A DNA stretch of 6,315 nt, taken from contig JAHZKN010000034.1 of NCBI GenBank assembly GCA_022600335.1, forward strand, positions 1 to 6,315, read 5' to 3'. This stretch comes from Alphaproteobacteria bacterium (GTDB lineage Bacteria > Pseudomonadota > Alphaproteobacteria > Rhizobiales > Hyphomicrobiaceae). Positions 5,505 through 6,315 of the stretch are shown here, in pieces; positions within the stretch are counted from its first letter, which is position 1, and every line of letters starts with the position of its first letter. The notes under the pieces are model-generated. The model was given only the letters and a program-made list of their open reading frames with translations, was not told where the DNA came from and ran no database searches. The translations under genes were made by a program, and so were the position numbers.

Positions 5505-6315
5505 CTATGATTTCACTTTGACGTATGTGCCAGGAGCCTCTTCGATCGCTCCGATCTGGCGCCCTGGTTCCCGCGCCAGGATCCAACCGCCGGAATGTTC
5601 GGTGAGCCACTTAGCCCAATGCGGCCACCACGACCCGGCTGTCTCTTTTGCACCTGCCAACCAGTTGTCTAGCGAGTCAGCTGCCTTCACACTGTCGTCA
5701 GAGCCAGTCCAGTATTGATACTTGACCTTTTCGGGTGGATTGACGACGCCTGCGATATGGCCGGAGCCTGCTAAAACAAACTCTACAGGACCACCAAATA
5801 GTTTTGAGCCGATGAAAACACTTGCTGCCGGAGCAATGTGATCTTCTTTTGTAGCCAACTCATAAATCGGCAGATCCACCTTGGTGAGATCAAGTTGGGT
5901 GCCCGCAAGACACATCCGGCCCTCGGCAAGTTTATTCTCGTTGTAAAATTCTCTTAGATAGAACGAGTGATTGGCGGCTGCCATGCGCGTTGAATCTTGG
6001 TTCCAATAGAGAAGGTCAAATGGGAATGGCTTCTTGCCCAAGAGGTAGTTGTTGACGATGTAGGGCCAGATGAGGTCGCGCGGGCGCAGCATGTTGAACA
6101 CGTTCGCCATGCGCGAGCCGTCGAGATAGCCGCGCTCCGCCATTAATTCGTTGAGCGCCTCGAGCTGCTCGGCGTCGGTGAACAGCAGGAGGTCTCCGGC
6201 ATTGGTGAAGTCAATCTGCGTGGCAAGGAACGAAGCGGAGCTGAACGGCGCCTCGCCGCGTGCCGCCAGATAGGCGAGCGTCGTTGCCAGCAACGTGCCG
6301 CCGACGCAGTAGCCG
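5505..6315 (-). CDS. phaC: Class I polyhydroxyalkanoate synthase PhaC, C-terminal part, cut by window edge
   Basis: The enzyme polymerises (R)-3-hydroxyacyl-CoA, typically 3-hydroxybutyryl-CoA, into PHA storage granules and acts on the granule surface. The frame runs off the right edge; the TTG at 6291-6293 is internal. The first visible residues read GYCVGGT, the lipase-like box with the catalytic Cys (codon 6306-6308). The rest of the triad is present: Asp in ATKEDHIAP (codon 5841-5843) and His in [13 protein letters not shown] (codon 5757-5759). Other family marks are [32 protein letters not shown] and the C-terminal WWPHWAKWL. About 269 residues are visible, roughly the last 45 percent of a class I enzyme of about 600 aa; the missing N-terminal part includes the PhaC N-domain. 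The catalytic core visible here appears intact. The stop is 20 bp from the metY stop, on the opposite strand. Confidence 0.95.
   Translation of the reverse strand, partial: GYCVGGTLLATTLAYLAARGEAPFSSASFLATQIDFTNAGDLLLFTDAEQLEALNELMAERGYLDGSRMANVFNMLRPRDLIWPYIVNNYLLGKKPFPFDLLYWNQDSTRMAAANHSFYLREFYNENKLAEGRMCLAGTQLDLTKVDLPIYELATKEDHIAPAASVFIGSKLFGGPVEFVLAGSGHIAGVVNPPEKVKYQYWTGSDDSVKAADSLDNWLAGAKETAGSWWPHWAKWLTEHSGGWILAREPGRQIGAIEEAPGTYVKVKS

Noticed and set aside
6291..6293. TTG as the start of phaC
   Set aside because: The codons upstream in frame encode the catalytic GYCVGG box, so the gene continues beyond the window.

Overview
The window looks like chromosomal DNA of an alphaproteobacterium, most likely of the order Hyphomicrobiales (Rhizobiales). 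The signs are the Caulobacter-type Flp/Tad pilus genes cpaC and cpaD, a class I polyhydroxyalkanoate (PHA) synthase, an alphaproteobacterial-looking O-acetylhomoserine sulfhydrylase, and moderate GC content. The genus cannot be decided from the sequence alone.

Left part (1-3120): a fragment of a tight adherence (Tad/Flp) pilus locus. It holds the 3' end of the outer-membrane secretin cpaC, then cpaD, a lipoprotein gene overlapping it by 4 bp. After a 605-bp stretch with no convincing gene comes a convergent gene on the minus strand for a TPR lipoprotein that resembles TadD. The secretin, CpaD and TadD would act together at the outer membrane as the exit channel and its assembly factors. The expected next gene, cpaE, is not there. 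The intergenic stretch contains two perfect GC-rich palindromes (12 and 14 bp) and ends in a hairpin that overlaps the tadD stop codon.

Middle part (3121-4182): about 700 bp with no recognisable gene, whose right end (3636-3804) is crowded with dyads and a tandem repeat. It leads into a small gene (68 aa, four cysteines) that looks like a real, conserved alphaproteobacterial protein of unknown function. A short leader then precedes the next gene, with a promoter-like hexamer and a foldback structure that would cover a strong Shine-Dalgarno sequence.

Right part (4183-6315): two core-metabolism genes in convergent orientation, 20 bp apart. They are a complete metY-type O-acetylhomoserine sulfhydrylase (sulfur assimilation into homocysteine/methionine) and the C-terminal part of phaC. 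The window edge cuts phaC at the catalytic Gly-Tyr-Cys-Val-Gly box, so the complete Cys-Asp-His triad is visible.

I see no insertion sequence, CRISPR array, tRNA, rRNA or phage gene, and nothing that amounts to an obviously new multi-gene system. The most interesting parts are the broken tad gene order, the small cysteine protein with its structured upstream region, and the foldback over the metY ribosome-binding site.
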